64,000 bases of DNA from contig JAJUFC010000016.1 in NCBI GenBank assembly GCA_029263855.1, positions 1-64,000 of the forward strand, given 5' to 3'. Both the position numbers and the translations under genes were made by a program. The notes beneath the pieces are model-generated. The model ran no database searches and had not been told where the DNA came from. It saw nothing but the letters and a program-made list of their open reading frames with translations. This stretch comes from Candidatus Thermochlorobacteriaceae bacterium (lineage in GTDB: Bacteria > Bacteroidota > Chlorobiia > Chlorobiales > Thermochlorobacteraceae). Of this stretch, positions 12,002 through 21,793 are shown one piece after another (the stretch's first letter is position 1; each line of letters opens with the position of its first letter).

Positions 12002-12034
12002 CAAATTTATCCACGTTCAAAAAGGTTTTATCAA
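12002..12034 (-). promoter_or_regulatory. Putative dnaA promoter overlapped by a DnaA box
   Basis: Reading the minus strand, TAAATTTG (12002-12009) matches the Bacteroidota TAnnTTTG -7 element and lies 26 nt before the dnaA ATG. A TTG is 22 nt upstream (12032-12034), slightly longer than the usual 19-21. The DnaA box TTATCCACG (12007-12015) overlaps the -7 element, so DnaA binding should block this promoter. Position and spacing are seen; function is inferred. Confidence 0.45.
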
Positions 12035-12262
12035 CAATGCGCTTTCATGTTTATCGGACAAATTGAACGAGAACATCATGAATATTTTCTGAAACGGAAT
12101 TAAGTTAGGGTTTTATTCACATTACTTTTCGGATTCTAATTCTTTGTTTTTCAATAACTTAAAAATATAAACTAAAACTTATCAACATATTCAATAAATC
12201 TTATTAAAAATCACTTGTAATATCAACTGGAAGGATAAAGGTTTTTTCACAATTTATCCACA
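12007..12262. other. Candidate chromosomal replication origin (oriC)
   Basis: The 508-bp gap between dnaA and rpmH, the longest gene-free stretch in the window. It holds TTATCCACG (12007-12015), TTATCAACA (12028-12036), TTATTCACA (12113-12121), TTATCAACA (12179-12187) and a perfect TTATCCACA (12254-12262), all on the plus strand. Between them, about 12125-12235 is very AT-rich with T- and A-runs and would suit an unwinding element. The divergent gene orientation (dnaA block minus, rpmH block plus) and the dnaA/rpmH context are those of many known origins. Nothing coding was seen here. Confidence 0.85.
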
Positions 12263-12416
12263 GGTGTTGAAATTAGAATTTTCGCTGAAAACGCCTGCAG
12301 AAAATCTTTGCTAAAAGATGTCCAAATGGCGGCATCTCTTGATTCAAAAATTCCTATCGAGATTCAGTATCGAGAAAAAGGGCGCAATAATACGAGAAAG
12401 CACGAAACGTAAAAAG

Positions 12417-12447
12417 TTGTTTTTGAGGAGTTGAACGTGTATCTTTG
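12417..12447 (+). promoter_or_regulatory. Putative Bacteroidota-type promoter of rpmH operon
   Basis: TTG at 12417-12419, 20 nt, then TATCTTTG at 12440-12447: an exact TTG-N20-TAnnTTTG arrangement, the -33/-7 promoter of Bacteroidota. It ends 36 nt before the rpmH ATG. The same spacing and -7 sequence occur in front of groES. Confidence 0.65.
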
Positions 12448-12483
12448 CGCTCTTTTCACAAAATTTGAAAACTTGCATAACTC

Positions 12484-12648
12484 ATGAAACGCACTTTCCA
12501 ACCATCGAACCGTAAGCGACGCAACAAACACGGGTTCAGAGAGCGCATGGCGACCAAAAACGGACGCAAAGTCTTGGCGGCGCGCCGCAAAAAAGGACGC
12601 TACAAACTCACCGTCAGCGATGAGCCGCGCAAAAGCGTGAAGGGCTAA
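12484..12648 (+). CDS. rpmH: 50S ribosomal protein L34
   Basis: 54 residues ([20 protein letters not shown]...), the smallest gene of the origin block. L34 is a basic protein of the large ribosomal subunit. The N-terminal [12 protein letters not shown] and the [24 protein letters not shown] core are the universal L34 signature; the ~10-residue extension after KGR ([15 protein letters not shown]) is somewhat longer than the E. coli protein. First gene of the rpmH-rnpA-yidD-yidC operon next to oriC. No Shine-Dalgarno is visible; a Bacteroidota-type promoter lies 37 nt upstream. Confidence 0.97.
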   Translation: MKRTFQPSNRKRRNKHGFRERMATKNGRKVLAARRKKGRYKLTVSDEPRKSVKG

Positions 12649-12715
12649 ATGCTTGAAATGAGCGTTCCGACGACTGCAGACGCGGAAAATCCATAATCGG
12701 AACTCACCGCCACAC

Positions 12716-13135
12716 ATGACACTGCGAGCCACGCTGAAAAAATCTGAAATCCTGCGGCTCAAAAACGACATAAACGAGTTATTCAAAGAGGGGAAGTCTG
12801 TTAAAGTGCTTCCCCTCAAAATTCTGTATCAAGTCGCTCCGCCTGATGCGAAAAAGCCGAAGGTGCAAGCGATGTTCATTGTCAGCAAACGAACGCTCAA
12901 AAGTGCCGCAAGTCGCAATCGAGTCAAACGCTGTATGCGCGAAGCCTATCGACATTTGAAAGCAGATCTGCTGACTGCACTTTCTCAAAGGTGTCCGTTT
13001 GTTCGCCAACTACGACTTGCATTGCTTTTCCAGTCTGCCTCGACGGAAATGGTCAGCACTAAGCAGATGAAAATGGTTTTGAATAAGGGAATTGAAAAAG
13101 TGTTGGCAAGGTTAAGCCACGAACAGATTTCTTGA
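12716..13135 (+). CDS. rnpA: Ribonuclease P protein component
   Basis: 139 residues. RnpA binds the catalytic RNase P RNA and helps cleave 5' leaders from pre-tRNAs. The conserved RNR box is clear as [15 protein letters not shown] at about residues 63-77, after the central beta segment [15 protein letters not shown]. The first ~15 residues ([15 protein letters not shown]) fit the family start, where a basic L-x-K segment is typical. Starts 67 nt after rpmH and ends 10 nt before yidD. Confidence 0.93.
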   Translation: MTLRATLKKSEILRLKNDINELFKEGKSVKVLPLKILYQVAPPDAKKPKVQAMFIVSKRTLKSAASRNRVKRCMREAYRHLKADLLTALSQRCPFVRQLRLALLFQSASTEMVSTKQMKMVLNKGIEKVLARLSHEQIS

Positions 13136-13145
13136 TGATTTCTTG

Positions 13146-13451
13146 ATGAAAAAGAAGTTGAAATCAAACGAAACTATGCACACGCAACTTCACTGGATTT
13201 GGAAAGTTCTCAACGCGATTCCGATTGCACTCATTCGTCTCTACCAACTTATCCTCTCTCCTTATCTTGGCGGCTCTTGCCGATTTGAACCAACTTGCTC
13301 CAACTACGGACTTGAAGCCTTCAAAACGCATAACTTCTTTGTTGCGTTAGGGCTAACGGTTTGGCGCATCTTGCGTTGCAATCCTTTTGCGAAAGGCGGA
13401 TACGACCCCGTGCCGCAACGAAACTCAAACACGACTTCAACAAATGGATAG
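13146..13451 (+). CDS. yidD: Membrane protein insertion efficiency factor YidD
   Basis: About 101 residues from ATG 13146; MHTQLHWIW at 13179 is an alternative start. YidD is a small, amphipathic, membrane-associated protein that aids YidC-dependent insertion. Conserved core seen: [38 protein letters not shown], with the two family cysteines, and the C-terminal [17 protein letters not shown]. It overlaps yidC by 8 nt, so translation is probably coupled. Confidence 0.95.
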   Translation: MKKKLKSNETMHTQLHWIWKVLNAIPIALIRLYQLILSPYLGGSCRFEPTCSNYGLEAFKTHNFFVALGLTVWRILRCNPFAKGGYDPVPQRNSNTTSTNG

Positions 13452-15210
13452 AAATTCACTTATCGGACTTTTGCTCATCGGGCTAATTTTTATCGTCTGG
13501 ATGCAACTGCTTTCGCCTTCAAAGCCGAAACAACAGCCGATTCGTAAGCAGACGGATACAAGCGCGGCGACCACCGCCACTATCGACTCCGACTCTCTCA
13601 AAAAACTTGAAGCCTTTGAAAAAGTCCGCGCGCTTGGCGTATTCAGTTCGGCGGCGCAAGGCGAAGAAAAATTGATTACCGTCGAAACCGACCTCTTTAC
13701 CGCCGTGCTTTCCTCAAAAGGCGCGACGCTCAAATCCTTCGTCCAAAAAAAATACCTCAATGAAGAACGCAAGCCCTTTGACTTGATTACATCGCCCAAC
13801 GGCGCAACCGCACTCTTCTTCCAAACTCGCGACGGAAAAAATATCACCACCACCGACCTCTACTTCACGCCAAAAGTAGAATCAGAAAAACTGACTATCT
13901 CAGGGCAACAATCAGCAAAAATTCCCTTTGAACTGACGCTCGAGAGCGGTAAAAAAATCGAAATTGTTTATACCTTCGTCGGCAACTTATACCGATTTGA
14001 TTACCAAACGAATCTTGTTGGATTGAGCGATGTGGTTCAAAACGGAGAGTATCAAGTGATGTGGAACGGTGGAATTGCGCACAGCGAAAAAAATAAACTC
14101 GATGAAGCCATGCGCTCTTACGCCCACGCCATTCAAGCAGGCGAACTCTTGAAATTAGATGCAGAAAAAGCAGGCGAAACCAAGAAAGAAAACCCCGATG
14201 GGAAAACGAAATGGGTCGCCGTCCAAAGCAAGTATTTCATTGCCGCAATCATCAATGAAAACGAAAGCAAAGGCGCATACCTGCAAGGCTATCGCAATAC
14301 CGACGACGAAAAACTGGTCTTTGAAGACTACATCGTCGCGCTTCGCGAAGATTTGCCGTTCAAGCAAAACGAGGTTAAAGGAAATTTCGCGCTCTATGTC
14401 GGTCCGCTCGATTATGACCTGCTCAAAGACAACGGCGTCGGACTTGAACGCGCCATCGACTTTGGTTGGGAGTGGCTCACGCGCCCCTTCGCTGAATGGC
14501 TCATCGTCCCCGTCTTCAATTTTCTCAATCAATACATCTCGAATTACGGGCTGATTATCATCATCTTCGCCTTTCTCATCAAACTCGTAACCTATCCGCT
14601 CACGGCGGCTTCCACAAACTCGATGAAGAAAATGGCGACGCTTCAACCGCAACTGCAAGCCGTCCAAGAGAAATACAAAAACGATCCTGCCAAACTTCAA
14701 ACTGAACTCAGCAAAATTTACAAGGAAGCCGGCGTGAATCCGCTCTCTGGGTGTTTGCCCGTGTTGCTTCAAATGCCGCTCTTGATTGCGATGTATAACG
14801 TGTTCAGCGCGTCAATTCAACTCCGCCAAGAATCATTCTTGTGGGCAGACGACCTTTCCGCGCCCGACGCTGTAATCCACTTCCCGTTCTCAATTCCGCT
14901 CTATGGCGACCACATCGCCATTTATCCAATCCTGATGGCTATCTCCATTTACATTCAGCAGAAAATTACGCCGCAACAATCGGGCGCAATGGCGGAACAA
15001 ATGAAAATTATGACCTACATCTTCCCGATTATGATGCTTCTCTTCTTCAACAATTTGCCTGCGGGATTGGGACTCTACTACTTTATGTTCAACGTGTTCG
15101 GATTGATTCAGCAAGTCTACACCAACTCGACCCTTCCGAAGCCCGCGCCGAAGCCCGTTCAAGCCACAACGCCCAACGCGCCGAAAAAGAAGAAAGAAAA
15201 AGTTGCGTAA
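13444..15210 (+). CDS. yidC: Membrane protein insertase YidC
   Basis: 588 residues from ATG 13444 ([23 protein letters not shown]), chosen because the first transmembrane helix starts right there; an upstream in-frame ATG at 13387 would lie inside yidD. YidC inserts and folds inner-membrane proteins alone or with SecYEG. Order: N-terminal helix, large periplasmic domain (~60-340), then five transmembrane segments in the conserved Oxa1 domain, including [27 protein letters not shown], the cytoplasmic coiled-coil loop and [23 protein letters not shown]. Basic C-terminus (KPAPKPVQ...KKKKEKVA), as in many YidC proteins that contact ribosomes. Confidence 0.97.
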   Translation: MDRNSLIGLLLIGLIFIVWMQLLSPSKPKQQPIRKQTDTSAATTATIDSDSLKKLEAFEKVRALGVFSSAAQGEEKLITVETDLFTAVLSSKGATLKSFVQKKYLNEERKPFDLITSPNGATALFFQTRDGKNITTTDLYFTPKVESEKLTISGQQSAKIPFELTLESGKKIEIVYTFVGNLYRFDYQTNLVGLSDVVQNGEYQVMWNGGIAHSEKNKLDEAMRSYAHAIQAGELLKLDAEKAGETKKENPDGKTKWVAVQSKYFIAAIINENESKGAYLQGYRNTDDEKLVFEDYIVALREDLPFKQNEVKGNFALYVGPLDYDLLKDNGVGLERAIDFGWEWLTRPFAEWLIVPVFNFLNQYISNYGLIIIIFAFLIKLVTYPLTAASTNSMKKMATLQPQLQAVQEKYKNDPAKLQTELSKIYKEAGVNPLSGCLPVLLQMPLLIAMYNVFSASIQLRQESFLWADDLSAPDAVIHFPFSIPLYGDHIAIYPILMAISIYIQQKITPQQSGAMAEQMKIMTYIFPIMMLLFFNNLPAGLGLYYFMFNVFGLIQQVYTNSTLPKPAPKPVQATTPNAPKKKKEKVA

Positions 15211-15252
15211 TTTCGAACCTAATCATGAACTCAATTCAACTGGGAGGCAACG

Positions 15253-15735
15253 ATGGAAACCACAGAAACGCTCGCGCCCGCAAAGGAACTTTCCGACTAC
15301 GAACTTGAACGAGGAAAACCGATGCCCAGCTTCATTCACGGAATAACTCAAATGAGAATCGGCTCGACGCTTTCGCGCCTCGACGACTTTGTAGTCGGCA
15401 GTGAAATCACGCTCGATTTGAAGCCAAGAGTTACGCCGGACATTCTCATCTTCAGAAAACGCAAAATCGATTTTCAGCGCGATGAAAAGCGCATTTCCGA
15501 AATGCCGCTGACCGTGATTGAAATCCTTTCCGGCACGCAAGGAATGGAAAACTTCGATGAAAAACTTCCGCGCTACTTTGAAGCGGGCATTCAGTCGGTT
15601 TGGCTTGTTCAACCGTTCATCAAAACCATCGCGGTATTCCTTCCGAACCAAGAGCCGCAAGTCTTCACCAAAGGCGAACTGCGCGACCCCGCAACGAACA
15701 TCTCGATTAATCTCGACGAGATTTTCAAAAGTTAA
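15253..15735 (+). CDS. Uma2-family (DUF820) PD-(D/E)XK nuclease-like protein
   Basis: 160 residues with a strong GGGAGG ribosome-binding site just before ATG 15253. Shorter than the other Uma2 members here, lacking their N-terminal EEY...EFYxGE segment in recognisable form, but the core is present: VGSEITLDLKPRVTPDILIF (Asp of the PD motif) and LTVIEILSGTQGMENFDEKLPRYFEAGIQSVWLVQP. The E-I-L position fits the catalytic E-x-x of the fold. Lies between yidC and a PAP2 phosphatase gene and is read in the same direction. Function of the family is not established. Confidence 0.8.
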   Translation: METTETLAPAKELSDYELERGKPMPSFIHGITQMRIGSTLSRLDDFVVGSEITLDLKPRVTPDILIFRKRKIDFQRDEKRISEMPLTVIEILSGTQGMENFDEKLPRYFEAGIQSVWLVQPFIKTIAVFLPNQEPQVFTKGELRDPATNISINLDEIFKS

Positions 15736-15747
15736 TCGCAAGGCGCG

Positions 15748-16350
15748 ATGGAAACGCTCTACGCCCTCGATGTCGCGCTCTTTCGCGCAATCAATGAGCA
15801 AACGGGCGTAGCGTTTCTTGATGCGTTTTTCATTTTCCTCACCAAGTTCAATCAATCGTGGTGGATTGCGGCGCTCGCAACGGCGTTCATTTTTGTTCGG
15901 CGCAAGAAAGAAGGCTTGACGGTTCTGCTCCTGTGCGTCGTGGCGATTGCAATCGCCGACCAAATCGCCTCACATTTTTTCAAGCCGCTGATTCAGCGCA
16001 CTCGCCCGTGTTTTGAACTTGCCGACGTGCATCTGCTCATCAATCAACCGCGCTCGTTTTCGTTTGCCTCGTCGCACGCGGCAAATACGGCGGCTGTGGC
16101 GACGATGCTTTTTTTCTTCTTCGCTAAATCAACCGCGCTTGACAAAACATTCGTTTGGATAATGAGCCTGTATGCGTTTTTGGTTGGGCTATCGCGCATT
16201 TATGTCGGCGTGCATTATCCGTCTGATGTGCTCGGCGGGTTTGCGATTGGCATTGCGTCGGGGGTTCTCGTTTATGGCGCGTTTAGTTATGTTTGGAAAA
16301 ACGTGATTGAAACGCGGCGATTGAAAAAACAAAACAACTTAAACACCTAA
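15748..16350 (+). CDS. PAP2-family membrane phosphatase
   Basis: 200 residues, about five transmembrane segments. PAP2 (type 2 phosphatidic acid phosphatase) enzymes remove phosphate from lipid phosphates such as undecaprenyl pyrophosphate or phosphatidate. The three motifs are visible: KPLIQRTRP, SFASSHAANTAA (His of motif 2, with SSHA in place of the common PSGH) and SRIYVGVHYPSDVLGG (His and Asp of motif 3). An UppP/BacA-like or lipid A phosphatase role is possible, but the sequence does not decide. Starts 12 nt after the Uma2 gene, likely in the same transcript. Confidence 0.88.
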   Translation: METLYALDVALFRAINEQTGVAFLDAFFIFLTKFNQSWWIAALATAFIFVRRKKEGLTVLLLCVVAIAIADQIASHFFKPLIQRTRPCFELADVHLLINQPRSFSFASSHAANTAAVATMLFFFFAKSTALDKTFVWIMSLYAFLVGLSRIYVGVHYPSDVLGGFAIGIASGVLVYGAFSYVWKNVIETRRLKKQNNLNT

Positions 16351-16355
16351 ACACA

Positions 16356-16952
16356 ATGAAAACAGAGCATCTTGGCGATGCCTATGACTTCGTGAAGAAA
16401 GACATTTTAAGAACCCTGAAGATGGGATTGAACAGAAAAGTTTATGTCCTGCCAATGTTCACGGACACATTTGAGGGCGAAAATTTGCAGTTCTACAGAA
16501 ACCTGACAAGTTGCGATGAGATAATAGAATTAAATCAACTACAATCAAATCAAAATAGTTTGAGTCCGAATGAAATTATTTTTGCTGACCCCGATACGGG
16601 CATACACCAAGAATCGAGCGAAAAGCACATCAGTTTTGATCAATTAACAACAATCAGCGGTCAATGCCACTTGCTGGTGGTGTATGATCAATCATTTGAT
16701 AGAAATGAAGAAACAGCAGGAACCAAAAGAAATCAAATTCAAGGCAAACTTAGTGCTCTCAGTGGCAGGGGGTTGCACGCTTTTTACCTAAACCTGAACG
16801 GAAGTCTTACTTTCGCCTTCATCTCGAGAAAAAAAGAAGTTCTGGATAGAGCAAGGTGCTTACTGACCTATCAAGTAGCCCTGCCATCAAGGCTTATTCC
16901 TCAGGAAAATTCAAGTCAAGTGGAGCCACCACAGCAAGGCTTGGGCAAGTAA
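16356..16952 (+). CDS. Hypothetical protein
   Basis: 198 residues, starting 5 nt after the PAP2 gene. I do not recognise the family. It is soluble, with no signal peptide or membrane segment. Conserved-looking pieces are VYVLPMFTDTF near residue 30, EIIFADPDTGI around residue 75 and HLLVVYDQSFDR around residue 107, an alternation of hydrophobic strands and acidic loops that would suit a Rossmann-like or nuclease-like fold (inference only). Base composition looks more AT-rich than its neighbours. Its last 42 nt overlap the 3' end of the convergent transporter gene, so the two coding ends share sequence. Possibly a recent insertion into the locus. Confidence 0.7.
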   Translation: MKTEHLGDAYDFVKKDILRTLKMGLNRKVYVLPMFTDTFEGENLQFYRNLTSCDEIIELNQLQSNQNSLSPNEIIFADPDTGIHQESSEKHISFDQLTTISGQCHLLVVYDQSFDRNEETAGTKRNQIQGKLSALSGRGLHAFYLNLNGSLTFAFISRKKEVLDRARCLLTYQVALPSRLIPQENSSQVEPPQQGLGK

Positions 16953-18551
16953 AATTTTGAGAATCATTGCGGTCGGAAACACGGCGGAGTAAGCGATGTT
17001 CGGGGCTTCGCTATTAGCGAGTTTGCCGATAAAAGAGAGCACAGCGGGTTGGGTTTGTCCGCCCGCGAGCGCGCCCGTCGCCGAAACCCAATCGAGTCGC
17101 AAAATCCACATTGCGCCGACGAGCAAGAGAAACGCCGAAGTGAAGGTCAAGAGTGCGCCAATGCCGATAAGCGTCAAGCCTTGTCCGCCAATCGCGTCGG
17201 CGAATTGCGCGCCCGACTTAATCCCGACCGACGCGAAAAAGAGCACCAAGCCGAGTTGTCGAAACGTCGCATCGATTTCGAGCGGCAAATCCCAAATGAG
17301 CGGACCCGTTCTGCCCAAGTAACCCAAGACGAGCGAAACGAGCAGCGCGCCGCCCGCCAAGCCTAACTTCAATTCAAATTCGCCAATCTGAATCGGAATT
17401 TGTCCGATGGCGATTCCAAACAAAATGCCAAGCGAGAGCGAAAGGTAATCGGTTTCGCTGAGGGCTTTGGCGGAGTCGCCCAAGTATTTGGTGAGGTCGG
17501 CGATGCGGTCGGCAGGGGCGACGACGCGCAAGCGGTCGCCGCGCTCTAAAATGGTTTCATCGGTGGGGAAGAAATCGGTATCGCCGCGACGAATCCGCGT
17601 GACCAACGCGCCCCAAGCGTTCTCTAAATCCAAGTCTTTTAGGCTTTTTCCAATGAGGTTGGGATTCGTGAGCAGAATGCGGCGGAAATCGACCTGCTTG
17701 CGTTCTCCTTCTGGGCTTTCGGAGGTTTCTTCGCCGATGGCTTTGCCCGCAAGTTCGACCGCGCTTGCCGAGCCAACAACGCGCAACACGTCGCCGCGTT
17801 GAAGAACCGCATTCGCAACGCCGACGAATATGTCGCTCCCGCGCTTGATTCGGCTTACTCGAACGCCGAAGGGCAGAAGCAAGGCTTCTTGAATCGTTTT
17901 GCCGATGAGGTCATCGCGAGTCAACACAAAGTTCTTGCCGACGGGCGCGTCGGTCTTCGTGCCTGCGGTTTCTTCGGCGCGCGCGGTTTCTTTGGCGATA
18001 TCCACTTTTCGGAGCGACGCAATCGAAAGCGAGAGCAAAATCGGAAGCACGACGGCAAGCGGATAAACGACCGAATAGCCAACGGCAATTAAAGGCGCGT
18101 CGGGGTGATTGCCCATCGCTTCCGTCGCCGCCGCCAACGCGGGCGTATTCGTCAGCGCGCCGCAGAACATTCCGACCAAAATCGCGCCGTTCAGCGACAT
18201 CATCTTGCCAACAAGCGAAGCCACCGCCGCTACCGCGCCAATCGCTACGACCGCCAATAGCGTCAGCGACAGTCCTCTTTGACGCAAGATTCGAAAAAAG
18301 CCTGGTCCTGAATGCAAGCCCACCGTATAGACGAACAGCAACAGTCCTAACTGCCCAATTACGTCAGGCGCTTTGAATCGCCCTTCGCCAAACGCGCCGA
18401 CCGCCAATCCGACAAACAAAACCGACGCAACCCCAAGCCCAACGCCCTTGAACTCAATTTTCGAGAGCAAGTAGCCAAAACCAATCGTGAGAAATAAAAG
18501 CGCAATCGCGTTTTGTGAGAGAAAATCGCGGAGAACATCGAAGAGAATCAT
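16911..18551 (-). CDS. AspT/YidE-family transporter with two TrkA-C (RCK_C) domains
   Basis: 547 residues from ATG 18551 (MILFDVLRDFLSQNAIALL). A frame extending to 18689 adds 46 residues that look non-coding. The AspT/YidE fold is two sets of about five transmembrane helices around a cytoplasmic pair of TrkA-C modules (residues ~200-355, including FVLTRDDLIGKTIQEALL and RRGDTDFFPTDETILERGDRLRVVAP). The helical halves carry the duplicated signature GLLLFVYTVGLHSGPGFF and GLVLFFASVGIKSGAQFA, and NTPALAAATEA and GGQTQPAVLSFIG. AspT is an aspartate/alanine antiporter; substrates of most YidE homologues are unknown. Membrane protein, probably monocistronic. Confidence 0.88.
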   Translation of the reverse strand: MILFDVLRDFLSQNAIALLFLTIGFGYLLSKIEFKGVGLGVASVLFVGLAVGAFGEGRFKAPDVIGQLGLLLFVYTVGLHSGPGFFRILRQRGLSLTLLAVVAIGAVAAVASLVGKMMSLNGAILVGMFCGALTNTPALAAATEAMGNHPDAPLIAVGYSVVYPLAVVLPILLSLSIASLRKVDIAKETARAEETAGTKTDAPVGKNFVLTRDDLIGKTIQEALLLPFGVRVSRIKRGSDIFVGVANAVLQRGDVLRVVGSASAVELAGKAIGEETSESPEGERKQVDFRRILLTNPNLIGKSLKDLDLENAWGALVTRIRRGDTDFFPTDETILERGDRLRVVAPADRIADLTKYLGDSAKALSETDYLSLSLGILFGIAIGQIPIQIGEFELKLGLAGGALLVSLVLGYLGRTGPLIWDLPLEIDATFRQLGLVLFFASVGIKSGAQFADAIGGQGLTLIGIGALLTFTSAFLLLVGAMWILRLDWVSATGALAGGQTQPAVLSFIGKLANSEAPNIAYSAVFPTAMILKILLAQALLWWLHLT

Positions 18552-18666
18552 CTCGAGAAAATGTAAGCGTGCATAATGATTGCAAACGTCCGAAATTTCT
18601 CGGACAAAAATCGTTTGAATCTTTGCGAAAAAAAGTGTAGAGGGTTCGCAAGAAGATTCAGCAGAA

Positions 18667-19485
18667 TCAGTAGAGCAAGCGTCCGCCATCGACGCTCAAA
18701 ATGTGCCCGGTGATGTAGTCGTTTTCGGTTAGAAAGAGCATCGCATTAACCACATCGGTTGGAGAGCCAATGCGTCGCAGAGGAATTTTCTCGACAATGT
18801 CTTTTTCGTATTGCTTGTCGCGCTCGTCGTGCAAGAGCAAGGTGCCGGGCGCGATGGAATTGACGAGGATTTTCGGCGCAAATTCTTTCGCAAACACTTT
18901 CGTGAGGTGTTGAACGCCAACTTTGGAAGCCGTATAAGGCGCGTAATTCCGCCACACGAGCTCCGCCGAGACATCCGACATCGTAATGATTCGCGAAACG
19001 AAGTCTTGTTTCATCATCATCTTTGCCGCCTCTTGCATCGTGAAGAATGTGCCTTTGAGGTTGGTATCGACGAGCGAATCCCAATCTTTTTCGCTCACGC
19101 TTGGAAGTCGAGTTGGGAAAAAATTGGAGGCGTTGCAAATCATCAAATCCAGCCGCTCGAAGCGGCGACGAAAGAACATAAACGCGCGTTTAACCGAACT
19201 CACTTTGGAAATGTCGCACTGAATCATTTTCGCATCGGGCGCGAAGGCTTTGAGTTCGGAAAGCGTCTCGAGGGCTTCTTCACGCGACGAGCGATAAGTG
19301 AAACAAACGCGCCAACCGCGCTTGGCAAGTTCCATTGCCATCGCCTTGCCGAGCCGCCCAGAGCCGCCCGTGATGAAGCACACGGGCGAACTCGCGGCGC
19401 GTTCTACGCGCTTCGGCTTGCGTTTTAAGCGAAGCGATTTCAAGGTTACTCCGCTGAGCGACGACTTCAAATTCGGAATCTTCAT
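18667..19485 (-). CDS. Short-chain dehydrogenase/reductase
   Basis: 272 residues. Classical SDR fold: TGGSGRLG dinucleotide-binding loop at 39-46, the NAS motif (CNASNFF) at 118-120, a catalytic Ser region TMSDVSAE and YAPYTASK with Tyr184/Lys188. After the first beta strand there is an Arg-rich CFTYRSSREE, which suits NADP(H) preference. A ~30-residue basic extension precedes the fold. The pattern VNSIAPGTLLLHDERD and DGGRLLY at the end resembles pteridine reductase/FolM-like members, but the substrate cannot be read from the sequence. It starts 12 nt after enolase and is probably cotranscribed with it. Confidence 0.87.
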   Translation of the reverse strand: MKIPNLKSSLSGVTLKSLRLKRKPKRVERAASSPVCFITGGSGRLGKAMAMELAKRGWRVCFTYRSSREEALETLSELKAFAPDAKMIQCDISKVSSVKRAFMFFRRRFERLDLMICNASNFFPTRLPSVSEKDWDSLVDTNLKGTFFTMQEAAKMMMKQDFVSRIITMSDVSAELVWRNYAPYTASKVGVQHLTKVFAKEFAPKILVNSIAPGTLLLHDERDKQYEKDIVEKIPLRRIGSPTDVVNAMLFLTENDYITGHILSVDGGRLLY

Positions 19486-19497
19486 CGTTCAAGATGT

Positions 19498-20802
<1,305 letters not shown>

Positions 20803-20816
20803 TTAGAAGAATCCGA

Positions 20817-20824
20817 CAAAGGTA
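20817..20824 (-). promoter_or_regulatory. Putative -7 promoter element of eno
   Basis: Minus-strand TACCTTTG fits the Bacteroidota -7 consensus TAnnTTTG and lies 35 nt before the enolase ATG. No TTG was found at the usual 19-21 nt further upstream, so it is weaker than the rpmH and groES examples. Confidence 0.4.
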
Positions 20825-20859
20825 AGGATTTTGCGCGAATGAATTGCCTCGCGTCCGTT

Positions 20860-21177
20860 TCAAAAAGAGAGCAAGAGCGCGAGAACGCTATATGCGACCG
20901 CCGCTGGCGCAATCGTAACAAAGATGAGCCAAGCGACTATCAATAGCCAAATGACAATCAAGAGAAGCGCCCTGCGGTATCCTGCGATGTCGAATGTTTC
21001 GTGGGAGGCATCGTAGCGTATCTCGACCTTGAACCAACGCTGGATTCTTTCAATCCCAAATGTTATCGAGGGAACATAAAATTTGATGAACCAAATGGCA
21101 TAAAGAATGACGACGACGGTTGCCGCAACCATTTGTCTTCGCAACTCGTCGGGCAACGCTGAAAGCCACTCTATCAT
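20860..21177 (-). CDS. Small membrane protein, two to three predicted TM helices
   Basis: 105 residues from ATG 21177 (MIEWLSALPDELRRQ); a longer frame to 21225 would overlap ispF and adds nothing recognisable. Two clear hydrophobic stretches, VAATVVVILYAIWFIKFYV (~16-34) and ALLLIVIWLLIVAWLIFVTIAPAAVAYSVLALLL (~68-101, enough for one long or two short helices), flank a cytoplasmic or periplasmic loop with RYDASHETFDIAGYRR. I do not recognise the family. It follows ispF by 14 nt, so it is probably translated from the same message. Confidence 0.65.
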   Translation of the reverse strand: MIEWLSALPDELRRQMVAATVVVILYAIWFIKFYVPSITFGIERIQRWFKVEIRYDASHETFDIAGYRRALLLIVIWLLIVAWLIFVTIAPAAVAYSVLALLLSF

Positions 21178-21191
21178 TGCGCGAGAGAGAT

Positions 21192-21677
21192 TTACTGCTT
21201 CGGCGAGATGCGATCGACGAGGCAAACCGCGTGCGCAACCGCGCCTTCTTCTTTTCCAACGAATCCCAATTTTTCCGAAGTCGTCGCCTTGACGGAAACG
21301 GCATCGAGTTCCATCTGCAAGGCGCGCGCGATGTTTTTGCGCATCTGCAGAATATGCGGCGCGATTTTAGGCTTCTCGAGCAAGAGCATGGAATCCACAT
21401 TGACGGGCTTGTAACCATGCTTCTCAACGAGTTTGCCGACTTTTTTTAGGAGAAGGATGGAGTCGATGTCTTTGTAAGCAGGGTTGGTATTAGGAAAATG
21501 CTTGCCGATGTCGCCGAGTGCAAGCGCACCCAGAAGAGCATCGCAAATAGCGTGCAGGAGCACGTCGGCATCGCTGTGTCCGTCCAAGCCTTTCTCGTGT
21601 GGGATTTCTACGCCGCCGATGATGAGTTTGCGTCCTGCAACGAGCGGGTGAATGTCAATGCCGATTCCGATTCGCAT
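21192..21677 (-). CDS. ispF: 2-C-methyl-D-erythritol 2,4-cyclodiphosphate synthase
   Basis: 161 residues. Catalyses the fifth step of the non-mevalonate (MEP) isoprenoid pathway, closing CDP-ME-2-phosphate to the cyclodiphosphate with loss of CMP. Zinc-binding DIHPL (Asp8, His10) opens the protein; [22 protein letters not shown] (His ligand) and [19 protein letters not shown] follow; the C-terminal [16 protein letters not shown] and [20 protein letters not shown] match the substrate-binding loops. Together with the type 2 IPP isomerase at 34-35 kb it shows that the organism makes isoprenoids through MEP. Confidence 0.97.
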   Translation of the reverse strand: MRIGIGIDIHPLVAGRKLIIGGVEIPHEKGLDGHSDADVLLHAICDALLGALALGDIGKHFPNTNPAYKDIDSILLLKKVGKLVEKHGYKPVNVDSMLLLEKPKIAPHILQMRKNIARALQMELDAVSVKATTSEKLGFVGKEEGAVAHAVCLVDRISPKQ

Positions 21678-21744
21678 GTTGAAGTGTCGTGATAAAGTTG
21701 ATGAAAGATGGTATTACGAAAATAGGGAAATGAGGGTGAAGATA

Positions 21745-21772
21745 AAGCCACCGCTTGTGGCGACGGTGGCTT
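21745..21772 (-). terminator. Stem-loop, likely terminator of clpP
   Basis: AAGCCACCG (21745-21753) pairs perfectly with CGGTGGCTT (21764-21772) around a 10-nt loop, 21 nt after the clpP stop. The following minus-strand tail TATCTTCA is only moderately U-rich, so efficiency is uncertain. Confidence 0.6.
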
Positions 21773-21793
21773 CTGAATGGAAGTAGCAAGAAT

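Noticed and set aside
18552-18689. N-terminal 46-residue extension of the AspT-like transporter
   Set aside because: It has no transmembrane or family features; ATG 18551 gives a normal N-terminus starting directly with a membrane helix.
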